Positions 1 through 8,544 of a stretch of DNA of 64,000 nt are shown here, in pieces. The notes beneath the pieces are model-generated. The model was given only the letters and a program-made list of their open reading frames with translations, did not search any database and was not told the origin of the DNA. A program made the position numbers and the translations under genes. Positions within the stretch are counted from its first letter, which is position 1. The number at the start of each line of letters is the position of its first letter. The stretch is from Campylobacter sp. CCS1377 (GTDB lineage Bacteria > Campylobacterota > Campylobacteria > Campylobacterales > Campylobacteraceae), in the NCBI RefSeq assembly GCF_040008265.1, contig NZ_CP155620.1, positions 744,001 to 808,000 of the forward strand. The letters run 5' to 3'.

Positions 1-12
1 AAATTTCTTGCA

Positions 13-867
13 TTATTTTTTAACCTTAAGACGGTTTTGTGCTGATTTGATTGTATTTTCAAGTAGTATAGCTATAGTCATAGGACCAACACCACCAGGC
101 ACGGGAGTGATAAAACTTGCTTTTTTGCTTACATTTTCAAAATCTACATCACCAACTATTTTGCCATCCACTCTATTAATACCTACATCAACAACAATTA
201 CTCCATCTTTAACCATATCTGCTTTTAGTAGATCAGGACATCCAGCTGCAACGACTATTAAATCAGCATTTTTGGTATACATTTTCAAATCTTTTGTTTT
301 AATATGGCAAATGCTTACACTCGCACCTGCATTTAATAATAAAGCAGACATAGGTTTTCCTACGATATTTGACGCTCCAATCACTACAGTATCTAAGCCT
401 TCAAGGTTGATATTATATTCATTTAATAAACGCATAATTCCAAAAGGTGTGCAAGGCAAAAATCCGTTTTCAAATCCTAAATTTAAATAGCCGACATTAT
501 TAGGATGAAAACCATCAACATCTTTAAGGGCGCTAATGTTTTCTAAAATAAGATTTTTATTGATGTGACTTGGTAGGGGTAATTGGACTAAAATTCCATC
601 CACGCTATCATCGTAGTTAAGAGTATTAATAAGTGCTAAGAGCTCATTTTGTGAAGTGCTAGCTTCAAGTTTATAGACTAAAGACTTGATACCGCAAGCT
701 TCGCAGGCTTTTGCTTTACTATTAACATAGGTTTTGCTTGCCTCATCATCACCAACTAAAATTACAGCCAAACAAGGCTCAATCCCTTGTGATTTTAAAT
801 TTTCAGCCTTTTTACTCAGTTCGTTTTTTACTTTGACGCTAAGTTTTTTGCCATCCAATAAAACCAT
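13..867 (-). CDS. folD: Methylenetetrahydrofolate dehydrogenase/cyclohydrolase
   Basis: This bifunctional cytoplasmic enzyme interconverts 5,10-methylene-THF, 5,10-methenyl-THF and 10-formyl-THF. At 284 residues it has the usual FolD length. The YVNSK segment places the catalytic Tyr47 and Lys51. VDGFHP, the Rossmann-type GASNIVGKP motif and the C-terminal PVPGGVGPMT signature are all present. Its stop codon overlaps an ATG at 13-11 (TAATG), so a further gene probably continues off the window on the same strand; in Campylobacter the usual neighbour is a signal peptidase, but only four codons are visible here. The upstream gap of about 80 bases to the divergent cytochrome gene must hold promoters for both directions. 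Confidence 0.97.
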   Translation of the reverse strand: MVLLDGKKLSVKVKNELSKKAENLKSQGIEPCLAVILVGDDEASKTYVNSKAKACEACGIKSLVYKLEASTSQNELLALINTLNYDDSVDGILVQLPLPSHINKNLILENISALKDVDGFHPNNVGYLNLGFENGFLPCTPFGIMRLLNEYNINLEGLDTVVIGASNIVGKPMSALLLNAGASVSICHIKTKDLKMYTKNADLIVVAAGCPDLLKADMVKDGVIVVDVGINRVDGKIVGDVDFENVSKKASFITPVPGGVGPMTIAILLENTIKSAQNRLKVKK

Positions 868-946
868 AATTTTCCTTAGATATTTATATTGTTTTAAAAT
901 AAAAATTGTATCATACTAGAACTTCTTTTTTATTTAAGGTTAGAAT

Positions 947-1297
947 TTGAAAATAATATTTTTTTGTATTTTAAGTGCGGTAAAACTTTTTTGCGAAGAT
1001 TTTATTACTTTTCAAGAGTATGCTAAAATGCTTTATGAAAATCCTCGTGGCATAAGTTGTAAGCATTGTCATGGGGAAGATGGTAGAGAGCAAATTTTGG
1101 GATATTATGAGAAAAAGAGGCAAAAAATTCCTTTTGTAGTTCCAAGTATTCAAAATTTAGATTATGAAAAATTTAAAAATTCTTTAAGTGAAGACAAGGA
1201 AGGTAAAAGCATAATGCCAACTTATTCTTTAACTGAAAATGAAATTTTAGCTTTATATAATTACATCAAACAACTTAATAAGGAAAAGAAAAAATGA
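947..1297 (+). CDS. Small periplasmic c-type cytochrome
   Basis: A 116-residue protein with an N-terminal hydrophobic signal sequence and one heme c site, CKHCH, near residue 39. A single CxxCH and this size indicate a monoheme electron carrier exported to the periplasm. A methionine (IMPTY) about 60 residues later is a plausible distal heme ligand. The TTG at 947 is chosen because AAGGT lies at 936-940 with good spacing and the signal peptide begins at once. The stop overlaps the hemL start by four bases (ATGA), so the two are translationally coupled. The electron-transfer partner cannot be named from sequence. Confidence 0.85.
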   Translation: MKIIFFCILSAVKLFCEDFITFQEYAKMLYENPRGISCKHCHGEDGREQILGYYEKKRQKIPFVVPSIQNLDYEKFKNSLSEDKEGKSIMPTYSLTENEILALYNYIKQLNKEKKK

Positions 1298-2574
1298 AAA
1301 AAACAAACACAAATGCTTTTAAGCAAGCCTGTGAATACATAGTTGGTGGAGTTAATTCACCTGTGCGTGCCTTTTTAAATGTGGAAAGTGAGCCGATTTT
1401 CATTGATCATGGAAAAGATGCTTTGCTTGTGGATATTGAAGGAAAAAGCTATATTGATTATGTTCAAAGTTGGGGACCTTTGCTTTTTGGGCATTGTGAT
1501 AAGGATATAGTGAAGGCTTGCAAAAAAGCCTTAAAAAAAGGCTCAAGTTTTGGTGCGCCAACCTTGGCTGAAACAAAGCTTGCAAAGCTTGTGTTGCAAG
1601 ATTTTCCTCATCTTAGCAAAATTCGCTTTGTAAATAGCGGCACTGAAGCGACTATGAGTGCTATTCGTCTTGCAAGAGGTTTTACGGGTAGAGAAAAGAT
1701 TATGAAATTTGAAGGTTGTTATCATGGGCATTCTGATTCTTTGCTAGTGAGTGCAGGAAGTGGGGCTGCGACTTTTAATACTCCAAGTTCTTTGGGAGTT
1801 TTAAATGAACTTGCGCAAAAAACTTTAGTAGCAACTTATAATGATATACAAAGTGTTAAAGCTTTATTTGATGAGCACAGGGATATTGCTTGCGTTATTA
1901 TTGAGCCTATTGCTGGAAATATGGGCTTAGTGCCTGCTAAACAAGAATTTTTGGAAGAATTAAGTGAATTATGTAAGGAAAATGGAACTTTGCTTATTTT
2001 TGATGAGGTTATGAGTGGTTTTAGGGCTTCTTTTTTGGGTTCTTATGGTATTAATCATATTGAAGCAGATATCGTGACTTTTGGCAAGGTAATAGGTGGT
2101 GGTATGCCTGCGGCTGCTTTTGCATCAAGGGATGAAATTATGAATTTTTTAAGTCCTTTGGGTGGGGTATATCAAGCAGGAACTTTAAGTGGTAATCCTT
2201 TAGCAATGGCTGCTGGAATTGCGAGCATTAAAAAAGCAAAAGAGGATAAAAATTTATTTGAAAGGCTTGGAAAATTAGCTCGTAGATTAACTTTAGGTTT
2301 TAGTGAAGCTGCTAAAATTAATCAGATTCCTTTTCAAAGTGTTTATGTTGGTTCTATGTTTGGATATTTCTTTAATGACAATGAGATTTTAAATTATCAA
2401 GATGCTTTAAAATCTGATCTGAAATTATTTTCCAAATTTCATCAAAATATGTTAAAAAGAGGTGTTTATCTTGCTCCGTCTCAATTTGAAACAGGTTTTA
2501 TTTGTGATAAAATGAATGAAAAAATTATTGACTTCACCATAGAAGCTGCTTATGAAAGTTTTAAAAACCTATGA
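1294..2574 (+). CDS. hemL: Glutamate-1-semialdehyde 2,1-aminomutase
   Basis: A PLP enzyme that converts glutamate-1-semialdehyde to 5-aminolevulinate in the C5 heme pathway. It is 426 residues, the normal family length. The PLP lysine is Lys265 in TFGKVIGGG. Other signatures are VNSGTEATMSA (substrate/PLP phosphate region), the FDEVMSGFR segment with the conserved Asp, and GTLSGNPLAMAAG near the C-terminus. It overlaps the upstream cytochrome gene and the downstream AtpI-like gene by four bases each, making a tight three-gene unit. Confidence 0.97.
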   Translation: MKKTNTNAFKQACEYIVGGVNSPVRAFLNVESEPIFIDHGKDALLVDIEGKSYIDYVQSWGPLLFGHCDKDIVKACKKALKKGSSFGAPTLAETKLAKLVLQDFPHLSKIRFVNSGTEATMSAIRLARGFTGREKIMKFEGCYHGHSDSLLVSAGSGAATFNTPSSLGVLNELAQKTLVATYNDIQSVKALFDEHRDIACVIIEPIAGNMGLVPAKQEFLEELSELCKENGTLLIFDEVMSGFRASFLGSYGINHIEADIVTFGKVIGGGMPAAAFASRDEIMNFLSPLGGVYQAGTLSGNPLAMAAGIASIKKAKEDKNLFERLGKLARRLTLGFSEAAKINQIPFQSVYVGSMFGYFFNDNEILNYQDALKSDLKLFSKFHQNMLKRGVYLAPSQFETGFICDKMNEKIIDFTIEAAYESFKNL

Positions 2575-2828
2575 GTAATAAAAAACAAAAAATTATTAAA
2601 AAAACCATAGAAGCTGCCGATGGACTAAGTCTTGGAATTTCTATGGTTGTAGCGGTTTTGATTGGCGTAGGACTTGGGTATTTGATGGAAAAATTTTTTA
2701 ATTATGCTCCACTTTTCTGGTTGGGGGTTTTTTGGGGTATTGCGGGAGCGATTTTAAATGTTTATAAGGCTTACAAGGCACAAGTAAAAAGTTATGAGGA
2801 ATTTAAAAAAGAAAACCGATATAAATAA
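2571..2828 (+). CDS. AtpI/AtpZ-like small membrane protein
   Basis: An 85-residue protein with two hydrophobic helices (about residues 20-40 and 46-64) separated by a short loop, with Lys-rich ends. The GLxLGISMVVAVLIGVGLGYLM pattern and length match the AtpZ/AtpI family of F1Fo-ATPase accessory proteins, implicated in ATPase assembly or Mg/Ca transport. No atp genes lie nearby, so the link to the ATP synthase rests on family resemblance only. It is coupled to hemL by a four-base overlap and ends at a hairpin shared with ilvA. Confidence 0.75.
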   Translation: MSNKKQKIIKKTIEAADGLSLGISMVVAVLIGVGLGYLMEKFFNYAPLFWLGVFWGIAGAILNVYKAYKAQVKSYEEFKKENRYK

Positions 2829-2856
2829 TTTCAAAGGCTTTCAAACCTTTGAAATT
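2827..2856. terminator. Bidirectional terminator between atpI-like gene and ilvA
   Basis: A perfect 11-bp inverted repeat (AATTTCAAAGG / CCTTTGAAATT) with an 8-base loop sits between two convergent genes and overlaps both stop regions. Short A/T runs flank both sides, so it can serve either strand. Confidence 0.7.
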
Positions 2857-4067
2857 TAAATACTTTCAGTAAAATTAAAACCCTTATCATTTAAGATTTT
2901 TCTTACTTCTTCTTGATGTTCTCTACCCTTTGTCTCAAGAGTGATAGAAATCATAGCATCGCCGTAATCAAGTTGGGTAGAGAAGCGATCGTAATCAATT
3001 TTAATGATATTAGCATTTGCACTTTTTAAACTGTCTGTAAGCTCAAGTAAAGCTCCTGGTTTATCAATGAGTGTAACATTGATTTTCATTTTTCGATGCG
3101 CCTTACTTAAACCTTTTTCTATGATGATATTTAGCATTTGCACATCGATGTTTCCACCACTTAAAATTACTCCGATTTTTTTTGAATCCTTAAGATTTAT
3201 TTTATGATGTAATAAAGCTGCCACAGCAGAAGCTCCAGCGCCTTCGACAATGATTTTATGTTTTTCTAATAGAAAAAGAACAGCATTTGCAATTTCTTTA
3301 TCATCAACTTGGACAAATTCATCTACGCTTTCTAAGATAATATTTAAATTGATAGAATTTACATCTCTAACAGCGATACCATCAGCTATAGTGCGTACTG
3401 ATTTGGAATTTTTTGCTTTTTTAGAGTGAAAGCTTTCATACATCGCAGGAGCACCTTTAGCACTTACTCCGATGATTTTTATATTTGGATTAATTTGCTT
3501 TGCGGCACTTGCTACCCCACTGATGAGTCCCCCGCCACCAACAGGAATAATAATGGTATCAAGATCGCTGACATCATCTAGCATTTCAAGCATTAAAGTC
3601 CCTTGTCCTGCCATAACAAATTCATCTTCAAAAGGATGAATAAATACCAAACCATGTTCTTTTGCGTAATTAGTGGCAAAAATATAAGCCTCATCAAAAT
3701 TATCCCCTTTAAGAATAACTTTTGCACCTAAATTTTTAGTCGCACTTACTTTTAATAAAGGTGTGGATTCAGGCATCACAATGATAGCTTCTATGTCAAA
3801 TTTTTTAGCACTTATAGCAACGCCTTGTGCGTGATTTCCAGCACTTGCAGCTATAACCCCTGCCTTTTTTTGCTCTAAATTAAGATTGGCGATTTTGTTG
3901 TAAGCTCCGCGGATTTTATAAGCTCCAGTAATTTGTAAATTTTCATTTTTAAGATAGACGCTAGCTTGACAGAGCTCACTTAAAAATGAAGAGTGAGTAA
4001 AAGGAGTTTTTATTGCAAAATCAGCAATTTTTTGTTTGGCTTGGTAAATTTTGTTTAATTCTATCAT
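2856..4067 (-). CDS. ilvA: Threonine ammonia-lyase (threonine dehydratase)
   Basis: A PLP enzyme deaminating L-threonine to 2-oxobutanoate, the first step to isoleucine. The PLP lysine is Lys51 in GAYKIRGAYNK. The glycine-rich phosphate-binding loop is PVGGGGLISG. The last 75 or so residues form a single ACT regulatory domain (starting INVTLIDKPGALLELTD), which gives a 403-residue protein rather than the ~510-residue two-ACT form of enteric bacteria. The start overlaps the stop of the upstream CoA-binding gene by four bases (ATGA), and an AAGGA site sits just before it. Confidence 0.93.
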   Translation of the reverse strand: MIELNKIYQAKQKIADFAIKTPFTHSSFLSELCQASVYLKNENLQITGAYKIRGAYNKIANLNLEQKKAGVIAASAGNHAQGVAISAKKFDIEAIIVMPESTPLLKVSATKNLGAKVILKGDNFDEAYIFATNYAKEHGLVFIHPFEDEFVMAGQGTLMLEMLDDVSDLDTIIIPVGGGGLISGVASAAKQINPNIKIIGVSAKGAPAMYESFHSKKAKNSKSVRTIADGIAVRDVNSINLNIILESVDEFVQVDDKEIANAVLFLLEKHKIIVEGAGASAVAALLHHKINLKDSKKIGVILSGGNIDVQMLNIIIEKGLSKAHRKMKINVTLIDKPGALLELTDSLKSANANIIKIDYDRFSTQLDYGDAMISITLETKGREHQEEVRKILNDKGFNFTESI

Positions 4068-4507
4068 TGTTTGTCCTTGTTTAGTTTCTCAAATTCAACC
4101 CAAATGCAACGATCTTGCATAAAATTAATATGATTTTGCATACATAAAGTTTTAATTTCATCGTTGATGATTCCAACTTGAAGCCAGAAATTTTTAATAT
4201 TTTTCTTAAGTATGATAGGAAAAAGAATTTGTGCAAATTCAGCTTTTCTAAACATTACAACTGTATCGATTGTATCGCTGATCTCATCTAAATTTCGATA
4301 AACTTTTTCGCCTAAAATTTCATCGCAACTTGGATAAATAGGATAAATTTTAAAACCTGCTTTTTGTAAATTTTTAGCAACAAAGTGACTTGCCTTATTT
4401 TCATCAGGACTTAAGCCTACAATGGCAATATTTTTTGTGTGCTCTAAAATATTTTTGATTTGTTTTGTTGTTTGTTTGTCGTTAAATTTAATTTCGCAAC
4501 TTTGCAT
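4064..4507 (-). CDS. CoA-binding domain protein (YccU/YneT type)
   Basis: A 147-residue single-domain protein with a Rossmann fold. The nucleotide loop is IAIVGLSPDENKASH, followed by YPIYPSCDEILGEKVYRNLDEI, typical of the CoA_binding_2 family of stand-alone proteins. The biological role is not known for this family. It is coupled to ilvA by a four-base overlap. Confidence 0.85.
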   Translation of the reverse strand: MQSCEIKFNDKQTTKQIKNILEHTKNIAIVGLSPDENKASHFVAKNLQKAGFKIYPIYPSCDEILGEKVYRNLDEISDTIDTVVMFRKAEFAQILFPIILKKNIKNFWLQVGIINDEIKTLCMQNHINFMQDRCIWVEFEKLNKDKQ

Positions 4508-4578
4508 TGTATTTCCATAAAATTTAAAAATTAAAAACTATAATCATACAACAAAAGTCTTTTAAAAATTTTAAAAAT

Positions 4579-5370
4579 TTATTTTGAAGCAATAAAAGCT
4601 CTATCAAAACCTTGTTCGTCTTGAAAAAAGCTAATATGCGAGAATTTATCCTGCAAAAGTTGGCTTAAAATTTCTTTTTGATCGTAGCCAAATTCACAAG
4701 CTAGAGTTTTTGCTTTAGTGCGCGAGCTAAAATGAATGATTTGCTCTAAAATTTCATAACCTTTAACTCCGCCAAATAAGGCTTCTTTTGGCTCATTTTG
4801 CACCCAAATATCAAGCTTGTAGTCGTTTTTTATATAAGGAGGATTTGAAAAAATAAGATCAAAATTTCCTTTTAAGTCCTTAAAATCACAGAGTGTAAAA
4901 TCAATCAAATGATCCACTTTATGAATTTTTGCATTTTTTTTTGCAATTTGTAAGGCTAGGGGGTTAATGTCGCAAGCTTGTATTTTAAGATGAAGGGTTT
5001 TTGCTAAAACAATGCTTAAAATTCCACTTCCAAATCCTATCTCAAGAATATTTTTATAAGAGTGTTTTTGATAAGTTGAAATTAAATGAGTGAGTAAAAT
5101 TTCACTATCATAACGAGGGATTAAAACCCCTTTTTCTATATAAAATTCTAAGCCCCAAAAATTAGCTTTTTTAAAGATATATTCAAAAGGCTCTCCATTT
5201 TGAAAGCGTTTGATTAGTTTAAAATAAGGTTTTTCATCAAATTCTAAATTTTCATTCAAAAAAAGCCAAGCTCTATCTTTTTGCAAATGCTCGCAAAGTA
5301 TAAACAAGGCTTCATTTTTATGTTCTAAAAGTGTATCTTTTGCTAAGATTAAGGCTTGTTTGATGGTCAA
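4579..5370 (-). CDS. prmC: Release-factor glutamine methyltransferase
   Basis: A SAM-dependent methyltransferase that modifies the glutamine of the GGQ motif in release factors RF1/RF2. The SAM-binding loop is IGFGSG at residues 111-116. The catalytic NPPY is at 176-179, and the N-terminal helical domain with the RF-contact segment is present. At 263 residues it is slightly shorter than E. coli PrmC. The start is TTG at 5370, whose bases overlap the TGA of the upstream protease gene; an AAGG seven bases before the TTG supports this choice. Confidence 0.93.
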   Translation of the reverse strand: MTIKQALILAKDTLLEHKNEALFILCEHLQKDRAWLFLNENLEFDEKPYFKLIKRFQNGEPFEYIFKKANFWGLEFYIEKGVLIPRYDSEILLTHLISTYQKHSYKNILEIGFGSGILSIVLAKTLHLKIQACDINPLALQIAKKNAKIHKVDHLIDFTLCDFKDLKGNFDLIFSNPPYIKNDYKLDIWVQNEPKEALFGGVKGYEILEQIIHFSSRTKAKTLACEFGYDQKEILSQLLQDKFSHISFFQDEQGFDRAFIASK

Positions 5371-6554
5371 GCTAAAGCCTTGATTCTATCATAAATACTA
5401 GGATGACTAAGGTGAAAAAAGGTATAAATTTGACTTGTTTTAATAAAAGCTTTATTTTCTTTAGCAAGAGCTATGAGTGCATTTTTCATATCTTCTTTGC
5501 TTGTAACATTAGCCCCGTGCCTATCAGCTGCAAATTCATTTTTTCGGCTCAAAGCATTTAAAAATGGGGAAAATAAAAGAGTAAAAACATTACCCAAAGT
5601 AAATAAAAGCGCAAAAACTCCAGCATCAACACCTACCAAATTGCTTTCTTCGTAAAAAAATTCAGGCAAGTGTGCAAAAACAAAAAATAAAATAAATAAC
5701 ATTAAAGCACCGTTAAATAAAGCTTTGATAATGTCTTTATGCACAAAATGTCCTAACTCATGCCCTAAAACTGCCAAAAGTTCCCTTTCGTTTAAAGCCT
5801 TTAAAAGCGTATCAAAAAGCACTACTCTTTTGCTCTTAAAAAGTCCGCCAAAATAAGCATTTAAGCGTTTATCTCTTTTGCTTGCATCCATCACATAAAT
5901 TCCATTGGTGCTAAAGCCACATTTTTGCATTAAATGAGTGATTTTATCAAGTAGAATTTCATCGTTTAATTTTTCCATTTTATTAAATATAGGAGCGATT
6001 AAAGTAGGGTAGATGAGATTGATAATTAAAATAACACAAAAAGAGAATGCAAAAGCCCCAATCCACCAAAATTCACCAAAAAAATCATAACAAAACAATA
6101 AAGCATAAATGATTAAAAAACCAAAAATTACCATTAGGATAAGAGATTTTAAGGTATCTTTAATGAAAAGCGCCACACTCATATTAGAAAAACCGTGAGC
6201 CTTATCTTTAATAAAACTTTCATAGATGCTTAAAGGCAAATTTAAAATACTAGTAATGAGTAAAAAAGCCAGCAAAAATAGAGTATTTTCTAGCCTTGAA
6301 TTCTCATTAATGAAAAGTTCTTTCAGATATAAAAATCCAAAGCTAAACCAAGAAATATTTATAATAAGACTATAAAAATTTGAAAATATTTTAAATTTTT
6401 CATTTTCAATACCAATATTAGCGGCCTTTTGATATTCTTCTTCACTTAAAATTTGTGCCTTTTGTTTTCTTTCTTTTTCTAAAAAGCGAATTTGAGCGTA
6501 GGAAACAAAGGCATTTAAGGCTGCATAAATACATAAAATCGCAATTAAAGTCAT
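5367..6554 (-). CDS. M48-family integral membrane zinc metalloprotease (Ste24/CAAX-protease-like)
   Basis: A 395-residue protease with an N-terminal helix, several membrane spans (about 60-80, 90-112, 135-185) and the zinc motif HELGH at 265-269. Two further hydrophobic segments follow, then EFAADRHG, which supplies the third zinc ligand. This is the domain order of Ste24-like M48A peptidases, which cleave membrane or prenylated-type substrates in the membrane; the bacterial substrate is unknown. It is larger than HtpX (about 290 residues), so it is not called HtpX. The start has AAAGGA seven bases upstream. Confidence 0.88.
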   Translation of the reverse strand: MTLIAILCIYAALNAFVSYAQIRFLEKERKQKAQILSEEEYQKAANIGIENEKFKIFSNFYSLIINISWFSFGFLYLKELFINENSRLENTLFLLAFLLITSILNLPLSIYESFIKDKAHGFSNMSVALFIKDTLKSLILMVIFGFLIIYALLFCYDFFGEFWWIGAFAFSFCVILIINLIYPTLIAPIFNKMEKLNDEILLDKITHLMQKCGFSTNGIYVMDASKRDKRLNAYFGGLFKSKRVVLFDTLLKALNERELLAVLGHELGHFVHKDIIKALFNGALMLFILFFVFAHLPEFFYEESNLVGVDAGVFALLFTLGNVFTLLFSPFLNALSRKNEFAADRHGANVTSKEDMKNALIALAKENKAFIKTSQIYTFFHLSHPSIYDRIKALA

Positions 6555-6604
6555 CTTTTTCCTTTTTAAATATTTTTGGCAATTCTAGCTTAAATTCACA
6601 AATA

Positions 6605-7624
6605 TCAAGACTCTAAAGGCAAGATAAAATAAAAATTTTTAGGATTTTTTTCAAAACCAAGTTTACCCTTGTGTGCTTTGATGATTTCTTTAGATAATGA
6701 AAGTCCTAAGCCATTTCCCTTTAATTTAGTTGTTTTAAAGGCTTCAAAAACTATTTTTTCATCTTTAATTTCGCAACCATTATCATAAATTTGCATATAT
6801 AAATTATCTTCTTTTAAAGAGGTGGTAATATGTATTTTTGGATCTTTAATTTCAATTTCTTCTATAGCGTCAATGGCATTATAAATTAAATTTTGCAAAA
6901 CAAGGCTAAGTAAATTTTTATCTGCATTAATCTGTAAATCTAAGAAAGTAAATTCAAAGTCAATATCGCTTGAAAAATTATAAGTATTAATAGCTTGTTC
7001 ACATTCTTCTTTGAGTTCTAAGAGATTGAAAGTCGCGGTATTAATATGTACACCTTTAGTAAAAAGTAAGGTTGAATTTACAATGCGTTCCACTCTTGCT
7101 ATGGCTTTTTGCATTTCTAAAACAATGTGTTTGTTTTTAAGCTCAGTTCTTGCAAACAAAGTAGAGCTAAGCAAGGAAATAGAACCTATGGGATTTCTAA
7201 TTTCATGAGCTAAATGTGCCGCAACGCTACCCATACTTACAAGACGTTCTTTGCGTTTTTCATTGCTAATATCCGTGGCTAAAACAATGGTTTTTTTATC
7301 TTGAGAAATAATTTTTACTGTATAAAAACTTCCCCCAAATTCAAGTTCTTGATCTTTTGTTAAATCAATGGTTTTTAAAAGTTGAGTATTTTTTAATGCG
7401 GCTTGATTTTGTAAGAGAATATTTCGGTTTTGATCAAGCACCCAAAGTGCACTAGGTAAAACTTCGATGATTTCATTAAATGTTTGCATTAAGGACATAT
7501 AACTTTCATTGAGTTGTTTGTATTCGTTTTCTATCACATAACTTTGCTCAATTAAAGATTTTAAGCCTTGTTGTAAAATTTCTTTTTCATTGGAATCTAA
7601 ACTTTTAAGTATATTTTCGTCCAT
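6605..7624 (-). CDS. flgS: Sensor histidine kinase FlgS (flagellar two-component system)
   Basis: A cytoplasmic histidine kinase of 339 residues without membrane spans. An N-terminal coiled-coil (about 1-50) precedes a PAS-like sensor region (50-120), then the H-box AHEIRNPIGS with His140 and the HATPase domain with GNGLGLSLSKEI. In Campylobacter the soluble kinase with this arrangement is FlgS, which phosphorylates FlgR to drive sigma-54-dependent flagellar rod, hook and basal-body genes in response to export-apparatus assembly. Two bases separate it from the upstream DUF234-like gene, and AAGGA precedes its ATG. Confidence 0.88.
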   Translation of the reverse strand: MDENILKSLDSNEKEILQQGLKSLIEQSYVIENEYKQLNESYMSLMQTFNEIIEVLPSALWVLDQNRNILLQNQAALKNTQLLKTIDLTKDQELEFGGSFYTVKIISQDKKTIVLATDISNEKRKERLVSMGSVAAHLAHEIRNPIGSISLLSSTLFARTELKNKHIVLEMQKAIARVERIVNSTLLFTKGVHINTATFNLLELKEECEQAINTYNFSSDIDFEFTFLDLQINADKNLLSLVLQNLIYNAIDAIEEIEIKDPKIHITTSLKEDNLYMQIYDNGCEIKDEKIVFEAFKTTKLKGNGLGLSLSKEIIKAHKGKLGFEKNPKNFYFILPLES

Positions 7625-7626
7625 TA

Positions 7627-8526
7627 TTATCCTTGTAATAAAATTTTAAAGTCCTTTAAATCAAATAAAAGCAAATTTTGTTCTTGATTTTTTAAAAGTT
7701 CCCTAGAAAATCCATTTTTTGAAAAAATAACATAATAGTCTATTTTAAGTTGCAAGCTTTCAGCCTTGTGTTTAAGTAAATTTAAGATATTTTTGCAAAT
7801 TTTTTTATTTTTAAATTTAACTTCTCCTACAATGCATCTTTTTTCGTCTTGATAAAATAAATCAAGCTCGATATCTTTATTCCAAAAGCTACTTACATTT
7901 GTGATTTGAAATGTTTTTTCTAGGCATTCTTTACTTAAGCATTCAAAACAAAAACTTTGATAATGCTCAAAGTCTTTTTTTATTAGCTCTAAAATACTTT
8001 GAAAATCATTATTTAAAATGAGTTTTTCATTGGGTTTTAAAAAATAAAAAAAGAAGCGTGTGAAGTGGTTTTTGAAAAGTAGTTTGTCTTGGATCACATA
8101 ATGTCTTAGGTGTTTTTTTAATTTTTGTCTTTTATTGCGGATGATTTTTTTTTCTTTGCTTTTTTCAAGATATAAAATTTGAGAAAGCAAAAGCTCATTA
8201 ATAATGGAATTTGCTTTGAAATGATTGATTTTTTTGTTGATTGAGTAGCGTTTTCTGTTATTTTTAGCGATTAAATTTAAAGCTTGGTTTGTTTTGTGGT
8301 CAAATTTAAACCAAGTTTGAATTTCTTGATAATTATTTAAAATTTCTCTTTCTATGAGGGTAAAAATATTATCATCTGTGTTTTCTAAAGGAGAAAAACC
8401 ATCAAAAACGCTATATAAATCTATGAGCTTTTCTATTGATAAACAAGGATACGCTCTAGCAAATTCACTAAATTTAATTTTTTTTCCTTTTATATAAAAT
8501 ATAATTTTATAGTATAATTCTATCAA
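7627..8526 (-). CDS. DUF234-like protein with PD-(D/E)XK-type C-terminus
   Basis: A 299-residue, very Lys/Phe-rich protein. The C-terminal third carries W-NKDIELDLFYQD followed by VGEVKFKNK, the D...E-x-K core of a PD-(D/E)XK nuclease-like fold, as in the DUF234 domain of DEXX-box ATPases. No ATPase module is present. It is immediately upstream of flgS, a linkage conserved in Campylobacter as I recall it. The start is uncertain: the TTG at 8526 has no ribosome site, and an AAAAGGA lies 40 bases further in without a standard start codon after it. Confidence 0.65.
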   Translation of the reverse strand: MIELYYKIIFYIKGKKIKFSEFARAYPCLSIEKLIDLYSVFDGFSPLENTDDNIFTLIEREILNNYQEIQTWFKFDHKTNQALNLIAKNNRKRYSINKKINHFKANSIINELLLSQILYLEKSKEKKIIRNKRQKLKKHLRHYVIQDKLLFKNHFTRFFFYFLKPNEKLILNNDFQSILELIKKDFEHYQSFCFECLSKECLEKTFQITNVSSFWNKDIELDLFYQDEKRCIVGEVKFKNKKICKNILNLLKHKAESLQLKIDYYVIFSKNGFSRELLKNQEQNLLLFDLKDFKILLQG

Positions 8527-8544
8527 ATTTTATAAGGTTTGATT

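Noticed and set aside
1-13. Start of a signal peptidase gene downstream of folD
   Set aside because: Only four codons after the TAATG overlap are visible, too little to identify; noted under folD.
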